Below, piece after piece: positions 41,938-50,879 of a DNA stretch of 64,000 nt (positions are counted from its first letter, which is position 1; each line of letters opens with the position of its first letter). The position numbers were made by a program, and so were the translations under genes. The stretch covers positions 1 through 64,000 of the forward strand of contig JAFTUV010000016.1 in assembly GCA_017466065.1 (NCBI GenBank). The letters are read 5' to 3'. The DNA comes from Bacteroidaceae bacterium. GTDB taxonomy: Bacteria > Bacteroidota > Bacteroidia > Bacteroidales > Bacteroidaceae. The notes below the pieces were generated by a model that made no database searches, had not been told where the DNA came from, and saw nothing but the letters and a program-made list of their open reading frames with translations.

Positions 41938-42768
41938 CTACGACCTGCCGTTCTGTTTTAGTGCGTGCGAGTTGCGGTACTCTTTGGGCGTGATGCCGAC
42001 ATATTGTTTGAAATATTTACGAAAGGTGAACTGTTCGGGAAAGTTTAACTCTGCGGCAATCTGTTTGATGCTCTTATCGCGTTGCTCTAAAAGTAGTTTG
42101 GCATAGGTGGTCGTAACAGTCGCAATCCACTCCGAGGGTGTTTTGCCCGTGGCTGCCTTGATGAGCGTAGTGAAGTGTCCCGACGAAAGGTTTGCTTCCG
42201 ATGCGTACCACGAAACGGTACGTTCGCGATAGTAATTTTCGTGCAGTGCGAGAATAAAGCGGTAGGCGATAATCTCCTGCTTGTTGATATTGTCCACTTG
42301 TGCCGGATATTTGCGAATATGATTTCCCACTACCTCAAGCATCGTTTCGTGGCGAATCAAATGTATTTGATGTGAGAGTACAGTACGATAGTCGGCAATC
42401 GGCTCATCTTCGAGAAGTTTTCTCTTTTGCTCAATGCGTTGTTGTTGAGCCTTAACATAGACAATCTCCTCCATAGAAAGTTGCCAGCAAGGGTATTCGC
42501 GCACCTTCAATGGAATACTTGTATCTGCAATCAACTTGAAAATGGGATAAAAGACCTTAAGGTCATTGACAAACGAGATAGAATGAAAATTGTCGGACGG
42601 AGTAATAGATGATATTTGCACCAATGGCGTAACGATAAAGATGCTTCCATGTGTCAATCTGTATTTTTGCTCATTTATGACAATATCGGCATACCCTTCG
42701 GTACAGAGTGTAAAACCGCCCTTATTCCAATAATTCAATAGCAAAGTATCATTATGTAACGCTAACAT
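41938..42768 (-). CDS. AraC-family transcription regulator
   Basis: 276 residues. The C-terminal 100 residues form a double helix-turn-helix of AraC/XylS type ('WYASEANLSSGHFTTLIKAATGKTPSEWI', 'IKQIAAELNFPEQFTFRKYFKQYVGITPKEYR'). The N-terminal part (about 1-150) looks like a cupin-type sensor ('ADIVINEQKYRLTHGSIFIVTP'). Ligand unknown. Divergent from two HXXEE genes across a 166-bp gap with promoter elements on both strands, so regulation of those genes is the natural inference. Confidence 0.9.
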   Translation of the reverse strand: MLALHNDTLLLNYWNKGGFTLCTEGYADIVINEQKYRLTHGSIFIVTPLVQISSITPSDNFHSISFVNDLKVFYPIFKLIADTSIPLKVREYPCWQLSMEEIVYVKAQQQRIEQKRKLLEDEPIADYRTVLSHQIHLIRHETMLEVVGNHIRKYPAQVDNINKQEIIAYRFILALHENYYRERTVSWYASEANLSSGHFTTLIKAATGKTPSEWIATVTTTYAKLLLEQRDKSIKQIAAELNFPEQFTFRKYFKQYVGITPKEYRNSHALKQNGRS

Positions 42769-42792
42769 ATTCTTTTGTTTTAATATCTACCG

Positions 42793-42800
42793 CAAAGTTA
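42793..42800 (-). promoter_or_regulatory. Promoter -7 element TAACTTTG for the AraC gene
   Basis: On the minus strand TAACTTTG matches TAnnTTTG and lies about 25 nt upstream of the ATG at 42768. A -33 match is weak. Confidence 0.45.
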
Positions 42801-42885
42801 GCCATAACTGCACATTATCATTATTGAAAATCCATATATTTTATCTCAATCGTGGATATTGCTCAATATAACAATGATATAAACC

Positions 42886-42916
42886 TTTTATTCGAGCACC
42901 TTACGCTTTACTTTTG
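42886..42916 (+). promoter_or_regulatory. Promoter for the HXXEE gene pair
   Basis: TTTT (42886-42889, 3 of 4 to TTTG), a 19-nt spacer, then TACTTTTG (42909-42916), a full TAnnTTTG match. The ATG at 42935 is only about 13 nt past the predicted start site, a short 5' UTR. Confidence 0.55.
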
Positions 42917-42934
42917 TATATAAAATCGCTGATT

Positions 42935-43546
42935 ATGAAAAGGACAATGCAATGGTTGTACGACAACTGGATGAAGGCAACCCCTTTCTTGGTTATTTAT
43001 GTTTCGATTCTGCTGTGGCTTTATGTCAAAGGACATAATTATGCGTTATTCCTCATTTGGATGCAGACACCTCTCTATTGGTTACATGAGTTTGAAGAGT
43101 ATATCTGCCCAGGAGGCTTCTTGTCTTTCTTCAATCGCAATATGATGCGTTGCAAGAGTGAGGATTATCCGATGACCACAATTGGCTCGTTCTGGATCAA
43201 TATCCCGTTGGTCTATATCTTACTCCCACTGTCGGGATTGGTCTCTCATTTTTATGGCATAGAATGGGGTCTATGGACTGCTTTTTTCTCTTTCCTAAAC
43301 GCATTCTCTCATGATGTGATGTTTCTAATTTTTGGTCGCAAATACAATCCTGGACTTATTGTGAGTACATTTGTAAATGTGCCTTATGGTATATATATGA
43401 TTTGGTATTTCATCTCTAATCACCTTGTTTCGAACACTGTTATTGTATGGAGTATCGTGTTTGGAGTTATGGCGCAAGCCTCGATGATGATCTATGCATT
43501 TGCCTTTCTTGTACCGAAAATCAAGCGTAAAGGGTTAAGAAAATAA
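42935..43546 (+). CDS. HXXEE-domain membrane protein, copy 1
   Basis: 203 residues from ATG 42935; the upstream ATG at 42914 overlaps the promoter. Five to six membrane helices; the family motif HEFEE (residues 51-55) in 'YWLHEFEEYICPGGF', with later conserved 'PLSGLVSHFYGIEWGLW' and 'GRKYNPGLIVSTFVNVP'. The acidic and His residues suggest metal or substrate binding within the membrane, but the family has no known activity. A paralogue follows 18 nt after it, and an AraC regulator is divergent. Confidence 0.85.
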   Translation: MKRTMQWLYDNWMKATPFLVIYVSILLWLYVKGHNYALFLIWMQTPLYWLHEFEEYICPGGFLSFFNRNMMRCKSEDYPMTTIGSFWINIPLVYILLPLSGLVSHFYGIEWGLWTAFFSFLNAFSHDVMFLIFGRKYNPGLIVSTFVNVPYGIYMIWYFISNHLVSNTVIVWSIVFGVMAQASMMIYAFAFLVPKIKRKGLRK

Positions 43547-43564
43547 ATAAAAAAGTTAGCAATT

Positions 43565-44176
43565 ATGAAAAAGACAATGCAATGGTTGTACGACAACTGG
43601 ATGAAGGCAACGCCCTTCTTGGCTCTCTATTCGTTTATTCTGATTTGGCTCTATGTCAAGGAGCAGAACTACGCACTATTCCTTATCTGGATGCAGGTGC
43701 CTATCTATTGGTTTCACGAGTTTGAGGAGTATGTCTGCCCAGGCGGCTTTCTTGACTTCTTCAACCGTAAACCGCTCGGCTCAAAGTTGGGCGACTACCC
43801 ACTAACAAAGGCAGGCTCGTTTTGGATTAACATCCCGCTTGTGTATATTCTGCTGCCGTTATCGGGTGTAGTATCACATTTCTACGGCATTGAGTGGGGG
43901 TTGTGGACTGCCTATTTCTCGGCTCTGAATGCCTTTGCTCACGTTGTGATGTTCTTCCTCTTCGGCTTTAAGTATAATCCAGGATTGGTGGCAAGTACAT
44001 TCGTGAATATTCCGTTTGGCATATATATGGTGTGGTATTTCCTCTCAAACGACCTTGTATCAACGGGTGTAAATATCGCAAGCATCGTGTTTGGTATCTT
44101 GGCGCAGGCATCGATGATGATTTACGGCTTTGCCTATCTCGTTCCAAAGATGAAGCGCGAGGGATTGAAAGCGTAA
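43565..44176 (+). CDS. HXXEE-domain membrane protein, copy 2
   Basis: 203 residues, same length and topology as copy 1, and roughly three-quarters identical to it by eye (MKKTMQWLYDNWMKATPFLA against MKRTMQWLYDNWMKATPFLV). HEFEE motif at residues 51-55. It is a tandem duplication. Copy 2 uses more GC-rich synonymous codons (for example 'ggctttcttgac', 'ctgctgccg') than copy 1, so the duplication is not recent, or the copies were acquired together. No rho-independent terminator follows closely. Confidence 0.85.
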   Translation: MKKTMQWLYDNWMKATPFLALYSFILIWLYVKEQNYALFLIWMQVPIYWFHEFEEYVCPGGFLDFFNRKPLGSKLGDYPLTKAGSFWINIPLVYILLPLSGVVSHFYGIEWGLWTAYFSALNAFAHVVMFFLFGFKYNPGLVASTFVNIPFGIYMVWYFLSNDLVSTGVNIASIVFGILAQASMMIYGFAYLVPKMKREGLKA

Positions 44177-44584
44177 TAGGTTTAGTTTATCCCATTGGTT
44201 ATATGTCCAAAACGGACTAAACTTATTTGTGTGTTGACAGCATAAAATATGCTGGCGAAAAAAGAAATTATTGCAACTTCTCTTTTCGTCAGCAATATTT
44301 TTGTACCTTTGCGACATCGGAAACGAAAGAAAATAGAAATAATCGCCTACCACGACAGGAACTTTTTAGGTGGTATTTTAGCATTACTATTTTCCCTGAA
44401 TCTTCGATTTTGTATGCAAATTGTATGTTATAAAATTATACAGCAACTACAAGATGTATGAGTAATAGTTTGATAATTAAATAGATATTTAAGGCTGGCA
44501 AACCAATAGTTTATTTACGCTCAAGTAAACTCCGCCTTCCGGGGCTTGTAAGCCTAAAAGCGACTCTTTTTATTCAACCCCGAA
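44177..44584. other. Intergenic stretch with an isolated promoter-like element
   Basis: TACCTTTG at 44304-44311 is a full -7 match preceded by T-rich sequence, yet no convincing gene follows it; the best frame from 44249 encodes 70 residues with no family likeness and starts before the element. AGTTTA...TAAACT (about 44499-44522) forms a small hairpin. I see nothing else. It may be the decayed end of the accessory block. Confidence 0.4.
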
Positions 44585-44629
44585 ACAAATGGCGGTGACC
44601 TACTTTACTTTTAGGTCACCGCCATTTGT
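44585..44629. terminator. Terminator hairpin between the accessory block and the AspT-type gene
   Basis: ACAAATGGCGGTGACCTA (44585-44602) pairs perfectly with TAGGTCACCGCCATTTGT (44612-44629). It lies 21 nt past the stop of the minus-strand transporter gene. Confidence 0.75.
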
Positions 44630-44650
44630 GTGGAAGTATGCGCTGTGTTG

Positions 44651-46324
44651 TCAGCAGAAGATTAGTATCAAAAGCTGTGCTGTGAGAATGCGTAGGAACA
44701 TTGCCAAAGGATAAACGGTGGCATAACCTACGGCTGCATTGTCGCTGTTCTTGTTCTGCTCGTTGGCAAAAGCAAGAGCGGGAGGATTGGTGCAGGAGCC
44801 CGACATTACACCAATGAGTGTGTTGTAGGGGATTTTTAGAATGAAACGGCCTAAAATGCCGGCTATAATAAGCGGTGTAACGGTTATTATGGCTCCATAG
44901 AGAACCCACCAAAGACCACCGTTGTTGACAAGCGTATCGACGAATGCTTTGCCGGCTTCAAGCCCTACACAGGCAAGGAAAAGGGATATTCCAATCTCGC
45001 GTATCATAAGGTTGGCACTGACGGTAGTGTAGGTGACAATCTTGTACTTGGGGCCAAAATAGCTTATGAGAATGGCTACCACCAGCGGTCCGCCGGCGAG
45101 TCCCAACTTAACCGGTTGCGACATTCCCGGAATGAATATGGGGAGGCTGCCGAGTGCGCAACCAAGAGCAATTCCAATGAAGATGGAAATTATATTGGGG
45201 TGGTCGAGGTGCTTCCTCGAATCGCCTAAAATTCTTTTTACGTTGCCAACTGCGCTGTCCAAGCCTACGACGGTTACAATATCGCCCATCTGCAAGCGTA
45301 GCTCGGGCGATGCTACAAGGTCTATTCCGGCACGGTTAACGCGGGTGAGGTTCACTTGGAAATTGCTGCGCAGGCTCAATTTTGAGAGTGCAACACCATT
45401 CAGCTTGGGATTTGTAACAATTATCTTTCTTGATTTGAATTGTGCTCCGGCCTTGTTCCAATCGACAATACATTCGGTACCGAACAGGTTGAGCAGGCTC
45501 TCGTGCAACGAGGGGTGTGCAATTACAAGGAATTTGTCGCCGGGTTGCAGCGTGCTGTTTGAATTGGCAATCTCCATTTCTCCGGTTGTGGCGTGCAGGA
45601 TTCTCGATACTACAAAGTCGTATTTCTGGCTGCGGCGTATCTCTTCGAGAGTTTTTCCTACAATGGCGGGGTTTATCACTCTTATGGTGAGAGGCTCAAC
45701 GCTGAGCTCTTTCTTGCTGTTGTCCACAGACGGAGTGATGTCCTTCTTGTAGAAGAGCCCTTTTATGGCAAGCATCGAGAGTATGCAGCCTATTACACCA
45801 AGAGGGTAGGCAACACTGTAACCGAGTGCAATGTCGGTAGCCGAGGTGCCTGTTATTTCACGATAGGCCTGTTGGGCGGCTCCCAATCCGGGGGTGTTGG
45901 TAACAGCACCCGACAGAATACCGGTAACGGTGGTAATGGGTGTGTCGGTTGCAAAATATATACCGATGGCCGATAGTACATCGAACAGTACAATGGCGCA
46001 GGTTACAAGGCACAATGTGAGGCCTCCCGATTTAAAACTCGAAAAGAAACTCGGGCCCACTTGAAGGCCTATCGAGAATACAAACAGTATCAGTCCGAAT
46101 TCTTTTACAAAGTGAAGTAGATCGCCGTTGAGCGTGTAACCGAAGTGCGAAAAGAAAATTCCCACAAATAATATCCAAGTTACACCAAATGATATTCCTG
46201 CGATTTTTATACGGCCAAGCATAACACCGAATGCGATGGTGAGGGCAAGAATTATCATAGAATGGGCTATTCCGCCACTCCATTGCCCCTGCGCTCCTTC
46301 AAGGAGTGTCATTATAAAATCCAT
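44651..46324 (-). CDS. AspT/YidE/YbjL-family transporter with two RCK_C domains
   Basis: 557 residues from ATG 46324; the longer frame to 46417 adds residues that overlap the promoter. Two AspT/YidE membrane halves (about 1-185 and 375-557) flank two RCK_C (TrkA-C) domains (about 200-360). Family motifs: 'FGLILFVFSIGLQVGPSFF', 'GILSGAVTNTPGLGAAQQ', 'GLAGGPLVVAILISYFGP', 'FLACVGLEAGKAF' and 'GVMSGSCTNPPALAFA'. The founder AspT exchanges aspartate for alanine; the YidE branch has no assigned substrate, so only a carboxylate-type antiport is suggested. Single-gene unit, divergent from the ilv operon. Confidence 0.88.
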   Translation of the reverse strand: MDFIMTLLEGAQGQWSGGIAHSMIILALTIAFGVMLGRIKIAGISFGVTWILFVGIFFSHFGYTLNGDLLHFVKEFGLILFVFSIGLQVGPSFFSSFKSGGLTLCLVTCAIVLFDVLSAIGIYFATDTPITTVTGILSGAVTNTPGLGAAQQAYREITGTSATDIALGYSVAYPLGVIGCILSMLAIKGLFYKKDITPSVDNSKKELSVEPLTIRVINPAIVGKTLEEIRRSQKYDFVVSRILHATTGEMEIANSNSTLQPGDKFLVIAHPSLHESLLNLFGTECIVDWNKAGAQFKSRKIIVTNPKLNGVALSKLSLRSNFQVNLTRVNRAGIDLVASPELRLQMGDIVTVVGLDSAVGNVKRILGDSRKHLDHPNIISIFIGIALGCALGSLPIFIPGMSQPVKLGLAGGPLVVAILISYFGPKYKIVTYTTVSANLMIREIGISLFLACVGLEAGKAFVDTLVNNGGLWWVLYGAIITVTPLIIAGILGRFILKIPYNTLIGVMSGSCTNPPALAFANEQNKNSDNAAVGYATVYPLAMFLRILTAQLLILIFC

Positions 46325-46353
46325 AGAAAAATATGTTAAGGTTTTTCGGGTTG

Positions 46354-46361
46354 CAAAGTTA
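46354..46361 (-). promoter_or_regulatory. Promoter -7 element TAACTTTG for the AspT-type gene
   Basis: On the minus strand TAACTTTG matches TAnnTTTG and gives a 5' UTR of about 25 nt to the ATG at 46324. No clear -33 match. Confidence 0.45.
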
Positions 46362-46529
46362 CTCCTATTCCTCCTTGATTTATAGAGTGCAACTTGTGTT
46401 AAATTCGATAGCAACAATAGAAAATTTTAATTGGTTTGAACTTTTTTTACAGAAAAACAGGTAAAATGCAGACAAAATGGAGTAAAATTCTCTTTTTTGT
46501 CACATTATAGCTAATTTTTGTTTATTTTT

Positions 46530-46560
46530 TTTGTTATGCAGAAAAAAGAGATTATTTTTG
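46530..46560 (+). promoter_or_regulatory. ilv operon promoter
   Basis: TTTG (46530-46533), exactly 19 nt, then TATTTTTG (46553-46560): full matches at normal spacing to the Bacteroidetes housekeeping promoter (-33 TTTG, -7 TAnnTTTG). The start site should fall near 46567, about 40 nt upstream of the leader peptide. Confidence 0.8.
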
Positions 46561-46607
46561 CGGTCTAAATGTAATTTGTTACAGCAAATTATTTTATCGG
46601 AAGTGAT

Positions 46608-46679
46608 ATGATGAAGGCGCAGTCAATATTCATTAACCTCGTAAACGTGGTGGTCGTCCTATTGGAAATGGTAGGGTGA
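46608..46679 (+). CDS. ilvL: Branched-chain amino acid leader peptide (23 aa)
   Basis: ATG ATG at 46608 opens a 23-codon frame ending in TGA at 46677-46679. It starts MMKAQSIF; the control region then reads INLVNVVVVLL, then EMVG. Ile, Leu and Val make up 11 of 23 residues, with Val-Val-Val-Val-Leu-Leu at codons 14-19. The start lies about 40 nt after the promoter and the stop lies 25 nt before the attenuator stem. Composition, position and the flanking structures match ilv/leu leader peptides of enterobacteria. The symbol is used by analogy; I know of no experiment on this gene. Confidence 0.85.
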   Translation: MMKAQSIFINLVNVVVVLLEMVG

Positions 46680-46736
46680 GAATGGCTGTGTATATACCTA
46701 ACGTGCCTTTCTCTATTAAATGAGGAGGGCTTTTTT
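46678..46736 (+). promoter_or_regulatory. ilv attenuator: terminator and competing antiterminator
   Basis: Terminator: GCCTTTCTC (46705-46713) pairs over nine positions (two G-U) with GAGGAGGGC (46722-46730), followed by TTTTTT (46731-46736). Antiterminator: GAGAATGGC (46678-46686) pairs with the same GCCTTTCTC with one mismatch. The antiterminator arm overlaps the leader stop codon TGA, so a ribosome finishing the leader would cover it and allow termination, while one stalled at the Val/Leu codons (46647-46664) would leave it free and allow read-through into ilvD. Confidence 0.85.
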
Positions 46737-46801
46737 ATTAAATGAAATACAATGGATTGACGGCGAATGGCTGTTTCTCCTGTTGAAAAGATTTTTAGAG
46801 T

Positions 46802-48604
46802 ATGAAAAATAAGTTGAGAAGTTCGCAATGTACCGAAGGCCGTCGTATGGCCGGTGCAAGAGCCTTGTGGATAGCAAACGGAATGAAGCGCGAAATGTTT
46901 GGCAAGCCCATTATTGCCATTGCCAATTCATTTACCCAGCTGGTGCCCGGTCACACTCATTTGCACGAGGCGGGCCAGATTGTAAAACGCGAGATTGAGA
47001 AACTCGGTTGCTATGCAGCAGAGTTTAATACCATAGCCATCGACGATGGAATTGCTATGGGACACGATGGAATGCTCTATTCGCTGCCTTCGCGCGATAT
47101 TATTGCCGACAGCGTGGAGTATATGTGCAACGCCCACAAAGTGGATGCCCTTGTGTGTATATCCAACTGCGACAAGATAACTCCCGGAATGCTTATGGCC
47201 TCTATGCGCCTTAATATCCCCACGGTGTTTGTGTCGGGAGGTCCTATGGAGAAGGGCACTTGGAAGGGCGAAAATCTCGACCTTATCTCGGCAATGGTGA
47301 AGGCCGCCGATACAAGCGTGAGCGATGAGGAACTTGCCGAAGTTGAGAAACGCTCCTGCCCCGGTTGCGGTTGCTGTTCGGGAATGTTTACAGCCAATTC
47401 AATGAACTCTCTCACCGAGGCCATCGGATTGTCGTTGCCCGGCAATGGTACAATCCTTTCTACTCACGTTAATCGTGTGCAGTTGCTCAAAGATGCAGCG
47501 AAGCAGATTGTTACCAACGCTCTCAAATACTATGAAGAGGGTGACGACAGTGTGCTCCCCCGAAGCATTGCAGTGCGCGATGCTTTCCTCAATGCAATGA
47601 CATTGGACATTGCTATGGGTGGTTCAACAAATACAATCCTTCACCTCTTGGCTGTGGCACAGGAGGCCGGGGCGGATTTTAAGATGGCCGATATTGACCG
47701 TTTGAGCCGCAAGGTTCCCTGCTTGTGTAAGCTGGCACCCAACGGTCCCAAATACAGTGTGCAGGATTGCGGTCGTGCCGGAGGTATCATAGGTATTATG
47801 GGCGAGCTTGCAAAAGGCGGTCTTTTGAATACTGCACTCAAACGTGTGAACGGTGCAACTCTTGCCGAGGATATTGAAAAATATTGTATCACCGGTGAGA
47901 GTGTTGGTGCAGAGGCGCAACGCATATACAGCACAGGCCCTGCCAATGTGTTCAGCAATGTGATGGGCTCGCAAAGTGCAGTATATGAAACCCTCGACAC
48001 AGATAGAGAGAATGGTTGCATACGCGACATAGAGCACGCCTACACCAAGGATGGCGGTCTTGCCATTCTGTTCGGTAACATTGCCCAAGATGGTTGCGTG
48101 GTTAAAACTGCGGGTGTCGATGAGAGCATCTGGAAGTTTACAGGCAAGGCCAAGGTGTTCGACTCGCAGGATGCAGCCGTAGAGGGTATTCTGGGCGGCG
48201 CAGTGCAGGCCGGCGATGTTGTTGTCATTGTGTACGAGGGCCCCAAAGGCGGCCCGGGTATGCAGGAGATGCTCTATCCTACATCATATATAAAATCGCG
48301 TCATTTGGGCAAGGAGTGTGCCTTGATAACCGACGGCCGTTTCAGTGGCGGAACATCGGGATTGAGCATTGGTCACATTTCGCCCGAGGCGGCAGCCGGT
48401 GGCAACATCGGTAAATTGCGCGATGGTGATATTATCGAAATTGATATTCCCGCACGCACCATCAACGTAAAGTTGAGCGACGAGGAACTTGCTGCACGCG
48501 AAATGTTCCCCCTCACACGCGACAGGGTAATATCGAAAAGCCTTAAAGCCTATGCCAATATGGTAAGTTCGGCCGACAAAGGCGGAGTGAGAATTATAGA
48601 TTAA
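46802..48604 (+). CDS. ilvD: Dihydroxy-acid dehydratase
   Basis: 600 residues. Dehydrates 2,3-dihydroxy-isovalerate and -methylvalerate to the 2-keto acids in Val and Ile synthesis. The cluster ligands appear as C123 in '[12 protein letters not shown]' and C192 in '[17 protein letters not shown]'; the early segment '[11 protein letters not shown]' lacks a Cys, as in the oxygen-sensitive E. coli-type [4Fe-4S] enzyme. Other blocks: '[18 protein letters not shown]', '[13 protein letters not shown]' and '[16 protein letters not shown]'. First structural gene of the operon, 123 nt past the leader stop and 65 nt past the attenuator. Confidence 0.96.
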   Translation: MKNKLRSSQCTEGRRMAGARALWIANGMKREMFGKPIIAIANSFTQLVPGHTHLHEAGQIVKREIEKLGCYAAEFNTIAIDDGIAMGHDGMLYSLPSRDIIADSVEYMCNAHKVDALVCISNCDKITPGMLMASMRLNIPTVFVSGGPMEKGTWKGENLDLISAMVKAADTSVSDEELAEVEKRSCPGCGCCSGMFTANSMNSLTEAIGLSLPGNGTILSTHVNRVQLLKDAAKQIVTNALKYYEEGDDSVLPRSIAVRDAFLNAMTLDIAMGGSTNTILHLLAVAQEAGADFKMADIDRLSRKVPCLCKLAPNGPKYSVQDCGRAGGIIGIMGELAKGGLLNTALKRVNGATLAEDIEKYCITGESVGAEAQRIYSTGPANVFSNVMGSQSAVYETLDTDRENGCIRDIEHAYTKDGGLAILFGNIAQDGCVVKTAGVDESIWKFTGKAKVFDSQDAAVEGILGGAVQAGDVVVIVYEGPKGGPGMQEMLYPTSYIKSRHLGKECALITDGRFSGGTSGLSIGHISPEAAAGGNIGKLRDGDIIEIDIPARTINVKLSDEELAAREMFPLTRDRVISKSLKAYANMVSSADKGGVRIID

Positions 48605-48630
48605 GAAAACCAAATATAAAAAGATAACCG

Positions 48631-50325
48631 ATGAATAAAGAACTTATTTCAGGTGGTGAGGCACTTCTTCGCTCATTGAAGAACGAAGGTGTAGATACAC
48701 TCTTCGGCTATCCGGGCGGCTCCATTATACCGGTATTCGACTCCTTGTACGACTACAAGGATGAATTCCGCAATGTTCTTGTACGCCACGAGCAGGCTGC
48801 GGTACACGCGGCACAAGGATATGCCCGTAGCTCTGGCAAGGTTGGAGTCTGCATTGTTACAAGTGGCCCCGGTGCCACTAATACGCTCACAGGTATAAGT
48901 GATGCATTGCTCGACAGTACACCGGTGGTGATAATTGCCGGTCAGGTCAGCTCTGCGGTGCTTGGTACCGATGCTTTTCAGGAGATAGACCTTGTAGGTG
49001 TTACACAGCCTATAAGCAAATGGAGCTATCAGGTGAGAAAGGCTGAGGATGTAGCTTGGGCCGTGTCGCGGGCATTCTATATAGCAAGCACAGGGCGTCC
49101 CGGCCCGGTTGTGCTCGATTTTACAAAGGATGCACAGATTGCCAAGGTTCTTTATGAACCGGTGAAGGTCGATAGTGTGCGCAGCTATATTCCTTATCCT
49201 ACCCCGTGCAAGGAGTCTATAAAGAAGGCGGCGGAACTTATAAATCGTGCCAAAAGACCTTTTGCCTTGATAGGTCAGGGCGTGGAGCTTGGTAATGCCC
49301 ACAAGGAACTCACAGCCTTTCTCGAAAAGGCCGATATTCCTGCTGCACGCACGTTGCTCGGCTTGTCGGCATTCCCATCGGAACACCCCTTGTGTATGGG
49401 TATGCTGGGTATGCACGGTAACCTCGGGCCCAATGTAAATACAAACGAGTGCGATGTGCTCATTGCCATAGGTATGCGTTTCAGCGACCGTGTCACAGGC
49501 AATATCGAAACTTATGCAAAGCAGGCCAAAATAATACATCTTGATATTGACAAGGTGGAGATTGACAAGAATATATCTATCGACATTCCCGTGCTTGGCG
49601 ACTGCAAGGAGACTCTTCCTATGATTACAGAATTGTTGGAGGAGAATTCCCACAAAGAGTGGATTGATAGCTTTGCCGAGTTTGATGCCATAGAGAAGGA
49701 GAAGGTAATAGACAAGGCTTTGTATCCTGCCGATGGCCCCATTCTTATGGGTGAGGTTGCCCGCAAGGTGAGCGAGGCTACCGGTAACACAGCTCTGCTG
49801 GTGACCGATGTTGGACAGAATCAGATGTTCGCCGCACGTTATTTCAAATATAAAGAGCCTCACAGCATAATTACATCGGGAGGCTTGGGAACTATGGGCT
49901 TTGGCCTGCCTGCTGCAATGGGTGCCACAATGGGTGCTCCCCACCGCACTGTTTGTTACTTTGCCGGTGACGGAGGTTTCCAGATGAATATTCAGGAACT
50001 TGGTACCATTATGGAGCAGAAGTGCCCTGTGAAAATGGTGGTGATGGATAATAGCTATCTGGGTATGGTGCGCCAGTGGCAGAACCTCTTTTACGACAAT
50101 CGCTACTCGTGGACACCTATGTGTAACCCCGATTTTTGCAAGATTGCCGATGGTTACGGTATTCCGTCGCGTTTGGTAACGGACCGTTCCGAGCTTGATG
50201 CTGCAATTAAAGAGATGTTTGAAACCGAGGGAGCCTTCTTGTTGAGCGTCGTTGTTCGTCCCGAGGATAATGTGATGCCTATGATGCCTCTTGGAGCTTC
50301 GGTTTGTGATATGATTTTAGAATAA
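48631..50325 (+). CDS. ilvB: Acetolactate synthase, large (catalytic) subunit
   Basis: 564 residues. Condenses pyruvate with pyruvate or 2-ketobutyrate using ThDP, FAD and Mg2+. Catalytic Glu54 lies in 'RHEQAAVHAAQGYARSSGKVG'. FAD region around 'PAARTLLGLSAFPSEHPL'. The ThDP motif is 'GDGGFQMNIQELGTI...DNSYLGMVRQWQ' (about 445-480, in parts). Runs between ilvD and ilvN (26 nt and 5 nt away). Feedback control needs the small subunit encoded next. Confidence 0.96.
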   Translation: MNKELISGGEALLRSLKNEGVDTLFGYPGGSIIPVFDSLYDYKDEFRNVLVRHEQAAVHAAQGYARSSGKVGVCIVTSGPGATNTLTGISDALLDSTPVVIIAGQVSSAVLGTDAFQEIDLVGVTQPISKWSYQVRKAEDVAWAVSRAFYIASTGRPGPVVLDFTKDAQIAKVLYEPVKVDSVRSYIPYPTPCKESIKKAAELINRAKRPFALIGQGVELGNAHKELTAFLEKADIPAARTLLGLSAFPSEHPLCMGMLGMHGNLGPNVNTNECDVLIAIGMRFSDRVTGNIETYAKQAKIIHLDIDKVEIDKNISIDIPVLGDCKETLPMITELLEENSHKEWIDSFAEFDAIEKEKVIDKALYPADGPILMGEVARKVSEATGNTALLVTDVGQNQMFAARYFKYKEPHSIITSGGLGTMGFGLPAAMGATMGAPHRTVCYFAGDGGFQMNIQELGTIMEQKCPVKMVVMDNSYLGMVRQWQNLFYDNRYSWTPMCNPDFCKIADGYGIPSRLVTDRSELDAAIKEMFETEGAFLLSVVVRPEDNVMPMMPLGASVCDMILE

Positions 50326-50330
50326 TCGCT

Positions 50331-50879
50331 ATGGAGAAGAAACTATATACTGTTATCGTATATTCCGAGAATATCGCCGGAATGCTTAATCACGTTACGA
50401 CGGAATTTACTCGTCGACAGATGAATATAGAAACGTTGAATGTTTCCTCGTCCAATGTGGAGGGTGTGCATCGTTACACAATTTCGCTATGGACCACCGA
50501 GTGGCTCATAGAGCGTGTCACCAAGCGTCTGGAAAAGAAAATAGATATTTTAAGAGCCTACTATTTTACCGATAATGAGATATTTATCCAAGAGGTGGCT
50601 TTGTATAAATTATCTACACCCCGTCTGCTCGAAAATAAACAAATTTCGAAAATAATACGCCACAATAACGCGCGTGTCATCGAGGTTAACTCCACCTATA
50701 CGGTTGTGGAAAAGACCGGAAAGACCGATGCGGTGATGAGCCTCTACAAGGAGTTTGTTGCCGAACAGTGTGTGTTGCAGTTTGTAAAGTCGGGCCGTGT
50801 GGCAATTACCCGCGATGTGAATGTGAATTTAAGTGACAATCTTTTTGATGAAGATGCGAAACGACAAACATTAAAATAA
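50331..50879 (+). CDS. ilvN: Acetolactate synthase, small (regulatory) subunit
   Basis: 182 residues, the long (IlvH-like) form. The N-terminal ACT domain ('YTVIVYSENIAGMLNHVTTEFTRRQMNIETLNVSSS' in parts, residues about 5-75) binds valine and conveys feedback inhibition; the C-terminal domain (about 90-165) assists activation of the large subunit ('EVALYKLSTPRL', 'RVIEVNSTYTVVEKTGK'). Five nt after ilvB. In many Bacteroides genomes, as I recall, an acyl-ACP thioesterase gene lies between this gene and ilvC; here only 27 nt separate them. Confidence 0.94.
   Translation: MEKKLYTVIVYSENIAGMLNHVTTEFTRRQMNIETLNVSSSNVEGVHRYTISLWTTEWLIERVTKRLEKKIDILRAYYFTDNEIFIQEVALYKLSTPRLLENKQISKIIRHNNARVIEVNSTYTVVEKTGKTDAVMSLYKEFVAEQCVLQFVKSGRVAITRDVNVNLSDNLFDEDAKRQTLK

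Noticed and set aside
44249..44461. 70-codon frame in the gap after the HXXEE genes
   Set aside because: It begins upstream of the only promoter-like element, resembles nothing known and has no supporting context.
48673..49944. 423-codon minus-strand frame inside ilvB
   Set aside because: Antisense shadow of a highly conserved enzyme.
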